From a bacterium (GTDB lineage Bacteria > Sumerlaeota > Sumerlaeia > SLMS01 > JAHLLQ01): a stretch of DNA of 64,000 nucleotides. A program made the position numbers and the translations under genes. A model generated the notes under the pieces. The model was given only the letters and a program-made list of their open reading frames with translations, was not told the DNA's origin and did not search any database. Numbering within the stretch: the stretch's first letter is position 1; each line of letters begins with the position of its first letter. Where the stretch lies: contig JAHLLQ010000001.1 in the NCBI GenBank assembly GCA_020444065.1, positions 930,001 to 994,000 on the forward strand, in the 5' to 3' direction. Below, piece after piece: positions 47,213 through 56,305 of the stretch.

Positions 47213-48331
47213 TCAGGTCGGCACAACAAGGTCGCGGAGCGCATCGGCAAGCCGGTCCACTTCAGCTTCCGAGGTTTTGTGCCCCATTGTAATGCGTAAT
47301 CCGGCGGCGGCACGCTCACTGTCGAGCGGAAACATTGCTTCCAGTACCGGCGAAACGGAAACGACGCCCGTGGAACAGGCTGATCCGGGCGAAACGTCGA
47401 TCCCGCGCTGATCGAGCGCGATCGTCAGATCGGTCCCCTCGAATCCAGCGAAGGAGAGGTTCAGAAACCCCGGCAGACATTCGCCCTCTCCATTTCGAAG
47501 GAAGGCCACTCCGCGAGCGGAAAGTCTCTCCAACAGGCGTGTCTCCAGCTCGCGCAGCCTCTCTGCACGCTCCTGCTGCTCCCCCACCGCCAGTTCGGCT
47601 GCGTGAACGAATGCTCGAATCAGCGCCACCGGCGGGGTCCCGGCGCGGCGTTCGTGCTCATGCGGCCCACCGGTCAATTGGGAGACGAGCCGATGTACCA
47701 GGGGCCCGACCAGGCACCCGGCTCCCGGGGGTCCATATATTTTGTGAGACGAGAAGACCACAAGGTCGGCGCCGAGCTCCTCGCAGTAGATCGGCAGCTT
47801 GCCGAGGCTCTGTGAGGCATCGCACAGCCAGACTGCGCCGGTTGATCTGCGCCACTGCTGCGCCATTTGAACATCCTGAACAACGCCTGTCTCGTTGTTC
47901 GAGTGCATCAGGCACAGCAGGTCGACAGGGGCATCGGGTAAGTCAACTCGCCCGTCCGATTGCACCGACAGTTCGATGACTTCCGCACGGCCAGCTTCAG
48001 CGAGCGTCTGCACGGTATCGCGCACGCAGGAGTGTTCGATCGCAGAGGAGGCAACTCGCGGCGGCCGATCCGTCGAATCGACGAATCCGCGCAACGCGAG
48101 GTTCGCGGCTTCCGTTGCTCCGGATGTGAAGATGATATCGCCGGGATTGGCGCCGATGAGAGAGCCAAGCCGCTCTCGCGCATCTTCAAGCAGACGCCGC
48201 GCGCGCTGGCCGGATTGGTGAATGCTGGACGGATTGAGGGCCTCTGCCAGATCGGTGCAGAGGCCCTCGGAAACTCGCGGATCCATCGGCGTGGTGGCCG
48301 CGTAATCGAAGTATGCGCGTGCGGTTGCCAT
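47213..48331 (-). CDS. Cysteine desulfurase, NifS/IscS type
   Basis: A 372-residue PLP enzyme. The ATG nine bases after AAAAGG gives the classic N-terminus AYFDYAATTPMDPRV. IIFTSGATEAANLALRG binds PLP, MHSNNETGVVQDV is conserved, the Schiff-base Lys is in FSSHKIYGPPGAG, and the mobile-loop catalytic Cys is in SPGSACSTG. Known role: sulfur mobilisation from cysteine for Fe-S clusters, tRNA thiolation or cofactors. No IscU, MnmA or rhodanese gene is adjacent, so the acceptor is unknown. It is a little shorter than IscS, as are many class I NifS-like enzymes. Confidence 0.93.
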   Translation of the reverse strand: MATARAYFDYAATTPMDPRVSEGLCTDLAEALNPSSIHQSGQRARRLLEDARERLGSLIGANPGDIIFTSGATEAANLALRGFVDSTDRPPRVASSAIEHSCVRDTVQTLAEAGRAEVIELSVQSDGRVDLPDAPVDLLCLMHSNNETGVVQDVQMAQQWRRSTGAVWLCDASQSLGKLPIYCEELGADLVVFSSHKIYGPPGAGCLVGPLVHRLVSQLTGGPHEHERRAGTPPVALIRAFVHAAELAVGEQQERAERLRELETRLLERLSARGVAFLRNGEGECLPGFLNLSFAGFEGTDLTIALDQRGIDVSPGSACSTGVVSVSPVLEAMFPLDSERAAAGLRITMGHKTSEAEVDRLADALRDLVVPT

Positions 48332-48380
48332 AACAGACCTTTTCTCAGGCCAATGGCGCGCCGCGCAAGGCGCTTTGTTG

Positions 48381-49412
48381 TCAGTCGCTCGAATCTCCGT
48401 CGCCCTGGAAGGGCAATGTGATCGGAACCCAAAGGAGGCGGACGTTCGCTTTGCCGTTCTTGCGGCCCCAGCCAACGATACCCCACAGTGGACCGTGGCG
48501 CGAATCCGTCCAGTGCTTCGCTCCGTCTTCGCGCTCTGCCAGATCCGTCCACAGAATTCCCGACAGCAGCAAACGAATGCGGGCCTCGTCGCCTTCATCC
48601 CGCTCCAAGACATGCACGTTGATCAAGCCGAGAGAACCGAAGAGCGGACCGTGAAGGCCGACCGAAACGGAGTCGTCGCTGTCCTCGACGTCGACACCGA
48701 GATCGAACCAAAGGACTGTCCCGATCATGCCGCCGAGCGCGAGGGGGGCGCCCATGTACCCCTTCACCTGGTCCGGAACTTCTTCATCATCGATGATGTC
48801 GGTGTCCCTCACATCGAATGTCAGGTAAGCGGGACCAAGACTCCACAGAACTTGCCAGAATCCGAAATCGGCCTTCTCGTCCACGTCGGTTGGGGCTGTT
48901 CCCTTGATCTTGCCGAAGAACAGCGGAATGCCGCAGGCCTCAACCTTTGTGCGGTCATCCGGCCAATTCTCGTGACTCGCTCCAGCCCAGAAGGGCGACC
49001 AGTACACCTTCTGCTTCGCCTCGGGTGAGGCGGAATCAGGTGTGTAGATCGTCTGCGTGTGGCTTGCTCTGATGGGAAGCAGGAGGAACGGAAGTCCAAG
49101 CCCATTGTAGCCGAACGATGTGATTTCAAGCTCATCGGCGGACTTGAAAACCTTGGTTTTGTTGTAGAGGTTATCCGGCAGAAGCCAGAGGATCTCCTTC
49201 TCCTGGCGCGGAAAATCGCCGTCTTCATCGGGCGCGATGTCCTGCCAGACGGACAGGGGAACCTTGCCATCATCATTGGGAATCGGCCGATCGGGGAAAC
49301 CCTTAGTGGTCACACTGCTTGAACACCCGGACGCAAACAGCAGAACGACAATAACGGCGATAAGCCAGCCAAGGGTTCGGCTGGAATCACAGCAGCGGCA
49401 GCATTTGAACAT
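48381..49412 (-). CDS. Lipoprotein of unknown function
   Basis: A 343-residue protein with GGAGG six bases before ATG. The N-terminus has a CCRCC cluster, a hydrophobic segment and the lipobox VLLFASGCSS with anchor Cys near residue 30. The rest is beta-rich with many Trp, Gly and Pro, for example YWSPFWAGASHENWPDD, GIPLFFGKIKG and RHGPLWGIVGWGRKNG. The repeating GLPFLLLPI/GPLFGSLG strands suggest a barrel- or propeller-like fold. I do not recognise a family. It is 49 bases upstream of the cysteine desulfurase gene on the same strand. Confidence 0.78.
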   Translation of the reverse strand: MFKCCRCCDSSRTLGWLIAVIVVLLFASGCSSSVTTKGFPDRPIPNDDGKVPLSVWQDIAPDEDGDFPRQEKEILWLLPDNLYNKTKVFKSADELEITSFGYNGLGLPFLLLPIRASHTQTIYTPDSASPEAKQKVYWSPFWAGASHENWPDDRTKVEACGIPLFFGKIKGTAPTDVDEKADFGFWQVLWSLGPAYLTFDVRDTDIIDDEEVPDQVKGYMGAPLALGGMIGTVLWFDLGVDVEDSDDSVSVGLHGPLFGSLGLINVHVLERDEGDEARIRLLLSGILWTDLAEREDGAKHWTDSRHGPLWGIVGWGRKNGKANVRLLWVPITLPFQGDGDSSD

Positions 49413-49519
49413 AGTACGCCTCCATCGGTATCTGAACCTTCTGGTCAGTCATCTTCCCCGATAACCCATGATCACATTATTCGGTTTGCGTGGAAAAGCC
49501 TTCAAAATCGGGCCTCGCC

Positions 49520-49548
49520 AAAAAAAGAGCCCTCCTCGATGAGGAGGG
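49520..49548 (-). terminator. Intrinsic terminator after tRNA-Ser
   Basis: On the minus strand the stem CCCTCCTC/GAGGAGGG is followed by ct and a run of seven T, eight bases after the tRNA 3' end. Confidence 0.93.
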
Positions 49549-49555
49549 AAATCGA

Positions 49556-49645
49556 TGGCGGAGGCGGAGGGATTCGAACCCCCGGTACCCTCTCGGGCAC
49601 GGTCGCTTTCAAGGCGACTGCCTTCAACCACTCGGCCACGCCTCC
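49556..49645 (-). tRNA. tRNA-Ser (TGA)
   Basis: A 90-base class II tRNA with encoded CCA. The acceptor is GGAGGCG/CGCCTCC, the anticodon stem GTCGC/GCGAC encloses loop CTTGAAA (anticodon TGA), a long variable arm (CCGTGCCCGAGAGGGTACC) is present and the T arm is GGGGGTTCGAATCCCTC. Confidence 0.95.
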
Positions 49646-49682
49646 GCGGAGGGGAAGTCGTAGCCAACAACGCCCGCGGCGA

Positions 49683-50342
49683 TCAAGCCAATTGAGCCGC
49701 CGCGGCGAGAAATGCTCGGAGTTTCTCGGGATCAAGCCGGCCGGAGGTCCGTACACCGCTGCATACGTCGACTCCGAACGGGCGAACGATCGAGATGGCC
49801 TCGGCCACGTTTTCCTGATTCAGGCCGCCCGCCAGATACACGGGACAGTCCACCGACTCACGGATTCGCGCGCTGATCGTCCAGTCGTGAACGCGACCGG
49901 TTCCGCCGAGTTCCGGGGTGGTCGCCGAGGGCGTCCCCGTGTCGAGAAGCAACGCGTCGACGTGCGGTGCGATTGCTTCCGCGTCGCGCAAGGATTGCTC
50001 AGATTCGACGTGCAGAACCTGCACGAGTCGAATGCCAGGCAATTCCTCACGCAACACGGCATAATGCGCCGGATCGATCCGTCGACAAAGCTGCAGCGCG
50101 CCGGCGCAACAACGGCGTTGCTGCGCAATGAGTTCGTCACCGGATGTCAGGCTTGTCAGCAAGAACGATGTGACGCCGGGAGGAGTCATTCGCGCAATGG
50201 CGGAGATTGTCGATTCGTCGATCACGCCGGGGCCACTCGGCATCGCGGAAACGAGTCCAAGCGCCGATGCGCCCGCATCGATCGCGAGGCGAGCCTCTTC
50301 GACCGACATGATGCAGCAGCTCTTGACGCGAATCGGCGTCAT
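49683..50342 (-). CDS. trpF: Phosphoribosylanthranilate isomerase (TrpF) family
   Basis: A 219-residue TIM barrel with GGAG nine bases before ATG. IRVKSCCIMSVEEARLAIDAGA replaces the usual KICG with KSCC, keeping a Cys at the general-base position. VDALLLDTGTP keeps the Asp general acid, and YLAGGLNQENVAEAI and GVDVCSGVRT are phosphate-binding segments. The protein matches a known TrpF-like subfamily with VK.CCI and GPGVI motifs. No other trp genes are near, so the tryptophan role is uncertain and it could be a paralogue with another sugar-phosphate substrate. It starts six bases after the RsmB-like gene. Confidence 0.82.
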   Translation of the reverse strand: MTPIRVKSCCIMSVEEARLAIDAGASALGLVSAMPSGPGVIDESTISAIARMTPPGVTSFLLTSLTSGDELIAQQRRCCAGALQLCRRIDPAHYAVLREELPGIRLVQVLHVESEQSLRDAEAIAPHVDALLLDTGTPSATTPELGGTGRVHDWTISARIRESVDCPVYLAGGLNQENVAEAISIVRPFGVDVCSGVRTSGRLDPEKLRAFLAAAAQLA

Positions 50343-50347
50343 GCGAA

Positions 50348-51775
50348 TCAGCTCCGCCTTGTCAGGACTGAGAGGAAAAAACCATCCGTTCCATGGCGAT
50401 GCGGATAAAGCTGCATGTCGCCGGCGCGCGTGCGTTGATCTTTCGGAAGGCCGAGATCGACGCGCTGGAAGTTCGGGTGCGCGGCCAGGAAGTCATCGAC
50501 TCGTCCACCGTTTTCATCATGCAACAAACTGCACGTAACGTACGCGAGGCGTCCGCCGACTTTGACGAACGGGCTCCATTGGGCGAGCAGTTTCGACTGC
50601 AATTGCACGCGCTGCTGCAACACATCGTGAAGCGTGCGCCACTTGAGTTCCGGACTGCGACGAAGCGTTCCCATTCCCGAACATGGAACATCCAACAGCA
50701 CAAGATCCGCCAGTTCATCCTGCGCAGGCGCGTCAGATGAAGGTTCATTTTCGATCAACTCTACGATGCTGACGCCCGCATCTGCGGCGCGCTGAAGAAG
50801 ATTCGAGCGACGCCCTTCGGAGGGTTCGTAGGCGCGAATGCGTCCCTGGTTTTGCATCAACGCAGCGAAATGCAATGTCTTGCCGCCGGCACCGGCACAC
50901 GCGTCGATGACGGTCGAGCCGGCCTGCGGCGCGATGAGTTCGCCGACACGCTGCGAGCCTTCATCCTGGAATTCGTACCAACCATCCTTCGTTCCGGGCA
51001 ATGCACCGCGCGCGAGGCGCGAATCGAAGACGAATGCATTCTGCGCCAGTTCGCCCCGACGGGCCGTGAGTTCCACCTCGGCCAAAGCGGCTTCGAATGC
51101 GTCCATGTCGGTCTTCAGCGTATTGATGCGGATCGTTGTTGGAGCATTCTCGTTCAATGCCGCGGCGGCGGCATCGTACTCGCGCGTCGGAAGTCCGAAG
51201 CCAAGCAGAGCCCACAACCACTCCGGGATCGAGTGCTTGCGCGCCAGATCGATCGGCTTCGATTCGCGACCGAACTTGCCGAACAACTCGCCGATGCGAT
51301 CGATCGTTCCGTCGATCCACTCTGTCGGAAGGTTCGGCTTCTCGAGCGGCCAGGCGTCGATCAGACGCGGCTTCTCTTCACGCAACGCACCGGGCTCGAC
51401 TTCATGCGCCGCCAGCGTCGTGCGAACGCGATCGATCCAGTTGTCGGCAGTGCGACGACGACGTTTCGGATCCTGCTTCGGATTCGCCCAGACCAAGTGA
51501 TTCGGAGACACCGTGATCGGGAAGCCGACCGTCCGGGAGACTTCCTTTTCGAAATGTCGCGCGATGTGCTCCAGGCCGGCATAGATGGCTTCGTCGATTC
51601 GGCGAAGGTGCCGAATGGCGTGATAGAAGACATCGCCGACGAATCTCCGCTCCTTGGAACCCAGGAATTTCTTCTGGGCGAAGAATTGCGACAGGGCCCG
51701 GTCTGCAGGCAGGCCAGACGTCCGGAAGTTGCCGAGAAGCTCGGCCGTCATGTCGATCAGAGCGGAACGTTGCAC
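50348..51775 (-). CDS. RsmB/NOL1-type rRNA (cytosine-5) methyltransferase
   Basis: A 475-residue protein from a GTG start; an ATG at 51751 is an alternative. The N-terminal 150 residues resemble the NusB-like RNA-binding domain of RsmB (ADRALSQFFAQKKFLGSKERRFV). The C-terminal catalytic domain has the SAM site VIDACAGAGGKTLHFAALM, motif IV LLDVPCSGMGTLRRSPELKW and motif VI TCSLLHDENGG, whose Cys is the nucleophile in this family. Known role: m5C967-type methylation of 16S rRNA. Similar length to RsmB (about 430) with an insertion in the linker. It heads a short operon with the TrpF-like gene. Confidence 0.88.
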   Translation of the reverse strand: MQRSALIDMTAELLGNFRTSGLPADRALSQFFAQKKFLGSKERRFVGDVFYHAIRHLRRIDEAIYAGLEHIARHFEKEVSRTVGFPITVSPNHLVWANPKQDPKRRRRTADNWIDRVRTTLAAHEVEPGALREEKPRLIDAWPLEKPNLPTEWIDGTIDRIGELFGKFGRESKPIDLARKHSIPEWLWALLGFGLPTREYDAAAAALNENAPTTIRINTLKTDMDAFEAALAEVELTARRGELAQNAFVFDSRLARGALPGTKDGWYEFQDEGSQRVGELIAPQAGSTVIDACAGAGGKTLHFAALMQNQGRIRAYEPSEGRRSNLLQRAADAGVSIVELIENEPSSDAPAQDELADLVLLDVPCSGMGTLRRSPELKWRTLHDVLQQRVQLQSKLLAQWSPFVKVGGRLAYVTCSLLHDENGGRVDDFLAAHPNFQRVDLGLPKDQRTRAGDMQLYPHRHGTDGFFLSVLTRRS

Positions 51776-51795
51776 GGGAATACTCTACGGTCTTG

Positions 51796-51831
51796 GAATG
51801 AAACGCCGGGGCCCATCTTCGGGCCCCGGCG
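51796..51831 (-). terminator. Intrinsic terminator of the DUF4954 gene
   Basis: On the minus strand an 11-bp stem (cgccggggccc / gggccccggcg) with a 6-base loop is followed by tttcattcc, about 50 bases after the stop. Confidence 0.75.
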
Positions 51832-51883
51832 GAAAGACACTTCATGGGAAGGGGGGGACGCAATCAATCTGTTCCCCTGCTCT

Positions 51884-53782
51884 TCAACGCGAGATGACGT
51901 CGTGAATCTCCTTCAATGCGTCTTCGAGGCGCTTGACGAAGGCATCATCATCAATGGTCCCGTGAACGGCCAGGTAATCCGGGATAATGCGCTGGCCGCG
52001 GTTCGTGTCGGTCTTGCGGCAATTCCGGGCCAGCTTCACAGCGTGTTCATAGATTGGGAAGGACGCCTTCAGTGCATCTCCCCACGTCTTGCCAGCGGCG
52101 AAATTGTCGATCTTGCGCCAAATGCTGTGAGGCAGAGCGTCCAGTTCATCGCTGCAGAAAACATCGTCCTTGTCGCCGATCAGTTGTTGCCACTTGTTGA
52201 AGACATTCAACGCGATGATCAGCTTCACCGCAAACTCATAGGCGAAAATGCCCTGCTGACGACTCGATTCACGCAAGAAGTTCTTCCCAAGACCAGGGAT
52301 CTGCTTCTCTGTGTAGAAGGTCTCGCCCGTGGAAAGAACGCCCTCGGGCTCATCACCTGGATTGCGCAGACGTTCCAGCGCCTCGACGATTGCCGGCAAC
52401 ATATCCGGGCGCAGGGCGCGGGTTTCCAGCTTCACCCAGCGCGCCCGATCGCGGTCGCGGAATTTCGACATGTTGCGCAACAACCCGTACATGCTGTTGT
52501 TCAACACCCAACCAGGCATGATCTCGTTGAAGGCCGGAGAAAGCTGCGGCGAATTCAATGTTGGCGTGTTGATCAGCGAGAAGGGATACTGCACGCGCTG
52601 CGGCAGTGTCGTCACACCACTGGCGATCAACGAATACGGCGCCTCGGTGTAATTCGCCGGGAACTTGATCGACGCGCCCAGGCCGTAGAACACGCCCTCG
52701 CCCGCCCAATGCTCCTGGTCCGGCGCCTTGCCGCTATGGTTCGAGCCGACATTGGCGCCATAGCTGACGTTGCCTCGGCCGCCCGGCCAGAAAGTGGCGA
52801 TCAGCAGCGATTGGTGATGGAAGGCGACGAAAGGCCCGACGAAGGAGCTCCGGCACTCGCCGCCGGAAACGCCGCTGTTCGGGCCGATGATGGAGCTCGA
52901 AACGCGCGCGGATTCCTTCGCCCAACTGAACTCCGCAAAGTGACAATTCACGCAATGCGCGCCGCTTTCGATCGTGACGCCATCCTGTGTGGTGACTTGC
53001 TTCAGAATCACACCGGTGCCGATATTCGTGGGCGCCTCGTGAGAGGACGTGATAATGCAGTCTTCGATTCCGCCGGCATCCAGAAGGAACGCGTACGGCC
53101 CGATGGCGCTTCGCAGGACGTGTTTGACCCCGAACAGGCGCGCGTGACGAGAGATCAGAACCGTGTTGCGACTGCGACGCTTGCGATACTTCGCGCAGAT
53201 GTCGCGGTACTTCTTCTGCACGTCCTTGTCGCCCATCCGGACGGCCAGCCACTCCAGCGCGTCGGTTGTCATCTCGGGGAACACGGGCAACTGGCGGCCG
53301 CCGCTGCCGGGCGCGAAGACAATCTCGCGATCCAATCCCATGCAATTCAAGTCGCCACCCGCGATCAGACCGCAGCCATAAACCAGCGCGCCGCGCAGCA
53401 CATCAACCCGCGACATCATCGTGACGTTGCGAATCGCGCAGCCGTCGCCAATCAGGACATCCTCGACCGAGCAATCTTCGAGTCCCGGCTCCATGGAGGC
53501 CCCGGGCATCAATGGGATGGACGGACCCGACAGATTTCCGATCAGGCAATGGCCGTGAAACGACACATTGCGGATGTTGGACAAATCGCCGGACTTGGAG
53601 ATCTTGACCTTCGACCAGTCGCGGCAGAAATTGCCCTGCGACTTCAGTTGCGCGATCTGGCCATCATCCAAGGGAGTCGGCCACTCATCGAACAGATCAG
53701 GGTATTTCGCGCCGTCCTTGTGACAGGTTTCGGCATCCAGGAAGGATTCTCTTTCGGCGAGTTTCTCAATGACAGCGAGCAT
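51884..53782 (-). CDS. DUF4954-family left-handed beta-helix protein
   Basis: A 632-residue protein. The ATG six bases after GGAG is preferred to an in-frame start at 53839. The opening QLKSQGNFCRDWSKVKIS and RNVSFHGHCLIGN match DUF4954 proteins of Bacteroidetes and spirochaetes. Hexapeptide-type turns (LIGDGCAIRNVTMMS; IGTGVILKQVTTQDGVTIESG; SSSIIGPNSGVSGGECRSSFVGPFVAFHHQSLLIATF) indicate a left-handed beta-helix like that of nucleotide-sugar acyl- or pyrophosphorylases. A helical C-terminal third follows. Function not established; a sugar-nucleotide role is inference only. It is monocistronic with its own terminator. Confidence 0.85.
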   Translation of the reverse strand: MLAVIEKLAERESFLDAETCHKDGAKYPDLFDEWPTPLDDGQIAQLKSQGNFCRDWSKVKISKSGDLSNIRNVSFHGHCLIGNLSGPSIPLMPGASMEPGLEDCSVEDVLIGDGCAIRNVTMMSRVDVLRGALVYGCGLIAGGDLNCMGLDREIVFAPGSGGRQLPVFPEMTTDALEWLAVRMGDKDVQKKYRDICAKYRKRRSRNTVLISRHARLFGVKHVLRSAIGPYAFLLDAGGIEDCIITSSHEAPTNIGTGVILKQVTTQDGVTIESGAHCVNCHFAEFSWAKESARVSSSIIGPNSGVSGGECRSSFVGPFVAFHHQSLLIATFWPGGRGNVSYGANVGSNHSGKAPDQEHWAGEGVFYGLGASIKFPANYTEAPYSLIASGVTTLPQRVQYPFSLINTPTLNSPQLSPAFNEIMPGWVLNNSMYGLLRNMSKFRDRDRARWVKLETRALRPDMLPAIVEALERLRNPGDEPEGVLSTGETFYTEKQIPGLGKNFLRESSRQQGIFAYEFAVKLIIALNVFNKWQQLIGDKDDVFCSDELDALPHSIWRKIDNFAAGKTWGDALKASFPIYEHAVKLARNCRKTDTNRGQRIIPDYLAVHGTIDDDAFVKRLEDALKEIHDVISR

Positions 53783-54012
53783 GATCGTCTCCGTACACCG
53801 AACAGATGGGGCCCAAGTCTCGAACGCTGCGGCGGTCACTCCCCCAACCGAGTCATCCCGCGCGTGTCCGTTCCCGACCCGTAACGCTTTGGGTTATTAC
53901 TAAGACAAAAGCCTAAGAGGAGCAAGGAAACCCTTGGGGCGGGGGCGGAAAAGTTTGAGGAAAAAGCCCGACAATGGCGATAATGGAGATCACTATCGGA
54001 GGAAAAAGAACA

Positions 54013-54690
54013 TCAGTCCGCGTACAATGCCGTCCCAACGCGAACAAGCGTAGCGCCTTCTTCAATGGCAACTTCGAAATCGTTCGTCATTCCCATTGAA
54101 AGGTGTGGAAGGCCGAGTCCGGTCGATTCGCGAAGCCTCGCCGCCAGTTCCGCCATCCGACGAAAAACGGGACGGACTTCCTCCGGATCGTCCACAAACG
54201 GCCCGATCGTCATCAAGCCCTCCAGCTTGATGTGCGGCATGGATTCGACAGCGCGCACCAATGCCTCTGCATCCTTTGGTTCGACGCCGGCCTTCTGCTC
54301 CTCCCCCGCCAGGCTTACCTGGACGAGGCCATGCACGACCTTGTCGGCCTTTTCGTAGGCCTTTTCCAGCGCCTCTGCCACAGAGAGTCGATCGATGGAA
54401 TGGACCCATTGAACGATTTCGGGAAGGTACTTCGCCTTGTTGGTCTGGAGGCGCCCGATCAGATGCCAGACAATATCGTCAGGAAAACCCGGGATCTTGT
54501 CGCGAGCTTCCTGGACGCGCGATTCGCCGAACTGGCGGATGCCGAGATCGTACAGTTCGCGCGTCTGCTCCACCGGACGCGTCTTCGAGACGGCGACGAG
54601 AGTCACCTCTGACGGAGAACGGCCTGCCTTGCGGCAAGCCGTTTCGATGCGAGCCTGAACGCCCGCAAGATTGGACTTCATATCAACCAT
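54013..54690 (-). CDS. yggS: YggS/PROSC-type PLP homeostasis protein
   Basis: A 225-residue protein. The start ATG shares one base with the upstream gene's stop (TGATG). LVAVSKTRPVEQTRELYDLG contains the PLP Lys (about residue 34), and FGESRVQEARDKI, WHLIGRLQTNKAKYL, SIDRLSVAEAL and LSMGMTNDFEVAIEEGATLVRVGTALY are all family signatures. Known role: binding and buffering of pyridoxal phosphate, with no catalysis known. Often near cell-division or pilT genes in other bacteria, but here coupled to a zinc-ribbon protein. Confidence 0.93.
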   Translation of the reverse strand: MVDMKSNLAGVQARIETACRKAGRSPSEVTLVAVSKTRPVEQTRELYDLGIRQFGESRVQEARDKIPGFPDDIVWHLIGRLQTNKAKYLPEIVQWVHSIDRLSVAEALEKAYEKADKVVHGLVQVSLAGEEQKAGVEPKDAEALVRAVESMPHIKLEGLMTIGPFVDDPEEVRPVFRRMAELAARLRESTGLGLPHLSMGMTNDFEVAIEEGATLVRVGTALYAD

Positions 54691-55397
54691 CAGTACGGCG
54701 CAGCCCCTTCGGCGGCCTTGCGGCTCCGGCATTCATCGCAGATGCCCTCGGGCAGCGGCATCATGAAGACGGAATGGCATTCGTTGCAGACGTAGCGCTT
54801 GTCGTAGACCTTCTTCTTCTTGCCATTCCGGAGGTTGTGGAACTCGCGGAACATAATCGTTGCCGTCTCCTTCAGGTTGTCCTCCCAGACGCGGAAGACG
54901 TTCGGCGCGATCAGATAGGGGTGCTTCTCTTCAAAGCGCTTCAGCTGATTGACGGCTGTGTTTACGGAACTGAGGATTTCGGAGAGCTCGTTGATGATCT
55001 TCAGATCCTCGCTCTCGATCTTCATCGAGGGAGTCTTGCAAAGCTCCTCGTACCGCTTCATGCCCTCGCGGCGCTTGCGGGTCGCCTCGTCTTCCTCCGG
55101 CTCGGGGGCGGATTCCTCCGCGGTTTCCGGCTCCTTCGCCTCTGCCGCGGGAGCCTCCTCGGCCGGCACGGCCTTGTACTCTTCCTTCTTCGGCTCAGCG
55201 GGCGGCTTGGGCGCAGCGGAAGCGGCCTCCGGTTTTGCCGGAGCGGTCTTCGCGGCCGGAATCTTCTTATCCCACTCTTCGAGTTCCTTCAGGGCGCTGC
55301 CCCAGTCCACGGGGCCCGAGGACTCGATGCGGATCTCGAACTTCTCCGGAGAGCTCTGATCCGGCTCTTCATTGGTCACTTTTTTTTCGTCTGGCAC
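54690..55397 (-). CDS. Acidic Ala/Pro/Glu-rich protein with C-terminal zinc ribbon
   Basis: About 235 residues from a GTG nine bases after GGAGG; an in-frame extension to 55460 lacks a site. About residues 45-110 are low-complexity Ala, Pro, Lys and Glu (AAKTAPAKPEAASAAPKPPA). A helical segment (DLKIINELSEILSSVNTAVNQLKRFEEKHPYL) follows. The end holds a CxxC-14-CxxC zinc ribbon (YVCNECHSVFMMPLPEGICDECRSR). Probably cytoplasmic; no known function. A run of eight A lies just inside the 5' end (55380-55387). It is translationally coupled to yggS. Confidence 0.75.
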   Translation of the reverse strand: MPDEKKVTNEEPDQSSPEKFEIRIESSGPVDWGSALKELEEWDKKIPAAKTAPAKPEAASAAPKPPAEPKKEEYKAVPAEEAPAAEAKEPETAEESAPEPEEDEATRKRREGMKRYEELCKTPSMKIESEDLKIINELSEILSSVNTAVNQLKRFEEKHPYLIAPNVFRVWEDNLKETATIMFREFHNLRNGKKKKVYDKRYVCNECHSVFMMPLPEGICDECRSRKAAEGAAPY

Positions 55398-55729
55398 GAT
55401 CCGGTGCCTCCCAACTGATTTGCTCCCCTCAACCCCTTGAAGAGACGAGCCCAAACCCAAAGCGGAATGTTATTGATGCCCCCGAACACCTGTCGAGCCC
55501 AATTCGGCTCCTCACTCCACGCCTCAAGGCAACATCGAATCCCCGCCCGGGATCGGCATGTTCAAGGTGAGTATCACACATGGGGGAGAGAACGTCAACC
55601 CAAGGCGAAAGCGGATGATAGCTGTGGGGCGAGGCCAATCATCCACAGATTACAGGATTTCGCAGATTTCTTCTGCCTGGTCTCTCCAATCTGCGTAATC
55701 TGCGCAATCTGCGGATAACACACTTCCAC
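55398..55729. other. Intergenic region with an inverted-repeat element
   Basis: This 332-base stretch between the zinc-ribbon gene and the end of the BMC gene holds no convincing gene. Its right part is a dispersed-type inverted repeat (listed separately). The left part presumably holds the promoter of the zinc-ribbon/yggS pair. Confidence 0.5.
55641..55716. repeat. Imperfect inverted repeat of CAGATT/AATCTG units
   Basis: Arm 1 (55641-55668, starting atccacagattacagg) and arm 2 (55688-55716, ending caatctgcggat) are reverse complements with only a few differences. Each arm is made of three head-to-tail units resembling ACAGATT or GCAGATT spaced 9-10 bases apart. The arrangement resembles small dispersed palindromes found between genes in some phyla. 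It follows the 3' end of the BMC shell gene. Confidence 0.75.
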
Positions 55730-56287
55730 TCAGATAAACTCGTGGAACAGCTCCTTGCTCGGGCCGGGGATGACGACGCTGGCGACGAGGATGCCGTCTT
55801 CGGCGGCGCGGGAACGGCCGGCGGCGACGGAGGCTTCAACGGCCGCAACATCGCCGGTGACCACGAAGAAGCCCTTACCACCGATCGCCATCGCGAGGTG
55901 CACGCGGAAAAGCTTCACATCGGCGGCCTTGGCCGCGGCGTCCGCGCAGTCGATGATCGACGTCGCGGAGAACGTCTCGACGAGCCCGAGAGCCTTCGCT
56001 TCGTGGGGCTCGACAACGACAGAGCAACCGATCGCCGGGAAAATGTCCTGGTGAATTCGCGGAATGTGGCGCGACTCGATGAGGCCCTCGCGAGCCTCCG
56101 CGGCGCCGGCCTCAGTCGAGGCTGCCGTGTCCGCCACGTTGCCGCCGACAACGACGAGGTACTTGCCGCTGCAGATCGTTCGCGCAAGGATCAATTGCAC
56201 ATCCGCGGCCTTCAGCATGGCGTCCTGGACGACGTATCCCAGCGCGATGCTGGAGCATTCCACGAGTCCGATCGAGTTCATTTCCAT
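55730..56287 (-). CDS. pduT: Bacterial microcompartment trimeric shell protein, PduT type
   Basis: A 185-residue protein made of two BMC domains in tandem (about 4-88: SIGLVECSSIALGYVVQDAML; 96-180: ALGLVETFSATSIIDCADAAAKAADVKL). The segment RTICSGKYLVVVGGN keeps the Cys that in PduT (KTICPGK) holds the Fe-S cluster at the trimer pore. AIGGKGFFVVTGDVAAV is the second domain's signature. Known role: shell trimer conducting electrons or holding a cluster at the pore of a microcompartment. It lies 18 bases downstream of the PduS-type gene, its known partner. No hexameric BMC-H, BMC-P or enzyme genes are in the window. Confidence 0.93.
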   Translation of the reverse strand: MEMNSIGLVECSSIALGYVVQDAMLKAADVQLILARTICSGKYLVVVGGNVADTAASTEAGAAEAREGLIESRHIPRIHQDIFPAIGCSVVVEPHEAKALGLVETFSATSIIDCADAAAKAADVKLFRVHLAMAIGGKGFFVVTGDVAAVEASVAAGRSRAAEDGILVASVVIPGPSKELFHEFI

Positions 56288-56305
56288 GGGTCAGGGGATC
56301 CTTCC

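Noticed and set aside
50852-53884. A 1,010-codon open frame on plus, opposite the RsmB-like and DUF4954 genes
   Set aside because: It runs antisense through two genes with clear family motifs and has no recognisable domains. Long antisense frames are expected in GC-rich coding DNA.
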